Of a DNA stretch of 64,000 nt, positions 63,923-64,000 are shown piece after piece. The notes beneath the pieces are model-generated. The model searched no databases, was not told the DNA's origin, and saw nothing but the letters and a program-made list of their open reading frames with translations. A program made the translations under genes and the position numbers. Position 1 is the first letter of the stretch, and each line of letters starts with the position of its first letter. Source of the DNA: CATQHD01 sp965243165 (GTDB lineage: Bacteria; Actinomycetota; Acidimicrobiia; Spongiisociales; Spongiisociaceae); the NCBI GenBank assembly GCA_965243165.1, contig OZ251535.1, positions 2,356,001 through 2,420,000 on the forward strand. The letters are read 5' to 3'.

Positions 63923-64000
63923 AAGCCCAGACAGGCGCCCCCGCTCAGCCTGCGGGAACCGATCGACCCAAACTATAAAGAATGTATAAAATAAGTATAG

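Overview
The window is GC-rich (roughly 65-70% in the housekeeping genes), uses GTG and TTG starts often, and has several leaderless-type promoters (TAnnnT six or seven bases before the start codon). Together with the hrcA-dnaJ order, a LytR-CpsA-Psr cell-wall protein, a PASTA-type class A PBP and a two-subunit-type methylmalonyl-CoA mutase, this suggests an actinobacterium, possibly of the Acidimicrobiia kind. That placement is inference; there is no rRNA to settle it. No tRNA, rRNA or CRISPR array was seen.

0-16.3 kb is mostly core: a general amino-acid ABC transporter (aapJ fragment, aapQ, an aapM carrying an N-terminal degenerate J-like domain, aapP), dnaJ and hrcA, rpsT, a patch of dispersed repeats, holA with an SDR gene, comEC and comEA, and a NatAB-like ABC exporter.

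16.3-41 kb is a defence and mobile-gene island. It opens with a DUF1156 DNA methyltransferase gene broken by a (GA)14 tract exactly between its N-terminal domain and methyltransferase motif I, which looks like a phase-variation switch now OFF. Then come an XRE/nucleotidyltransferase pair, an HNH fragment, a DarG-like macrodomain gene, a DUF4143 ATPase, an AbrB/PIN toxin-antitoxin pair and a secreted LRR-metzincin-SLH protein. The main defence operon follows: DUF499 ATPase, a small conserved protein, a second DUF1156 methyltransferase and a PLD-SNF2 helicase. An ISL3-family element (27324-28763, perfect 8-bp target duplication) splits the DUF499 gene just before its Walker A motif; precise excision would restore the frame. 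Low-GC DUF262 and HEPN genes and a decayed AbrB/PIN locus close the island.

41-46 kb holds envelope genes (epimerase, UDP-sugar dehydrogenase, LCP ligase) and a dienelactone-hydrolase-like gene. 46.3-54 kb is a second accessory block: a Tat-exported cysteine-rich protein, four tandem paralogues of a secreted, probably beta-propeller protein, and a membrane protein split by an in-frame TGA. Two near-identical promoter/leader segments (46.3-46.5 and 50.2-50.4 kb) show that promoter and gene were duplicated together.

54-64 kb returns to core: birA, acyl-CoA carboxylase beta and alpha chains, methylmalonyl-CoA mutase, a PASTA PBP and an unidentified gene behind a leaderless promoter. BirA would biotinylate the carboxylase alpha chain, and the carboxylase and mutase fit propionyl-CoA to succinyl-CoA conversion.

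Two dispersed repeat families thread the window. One is about 280 bp and hairpin-rich (three copies; stem changes keep pairing on one strand, suggesting an RNA). The other is a 185-bp MITE-like element with terminal inverted repeats and several fragments.
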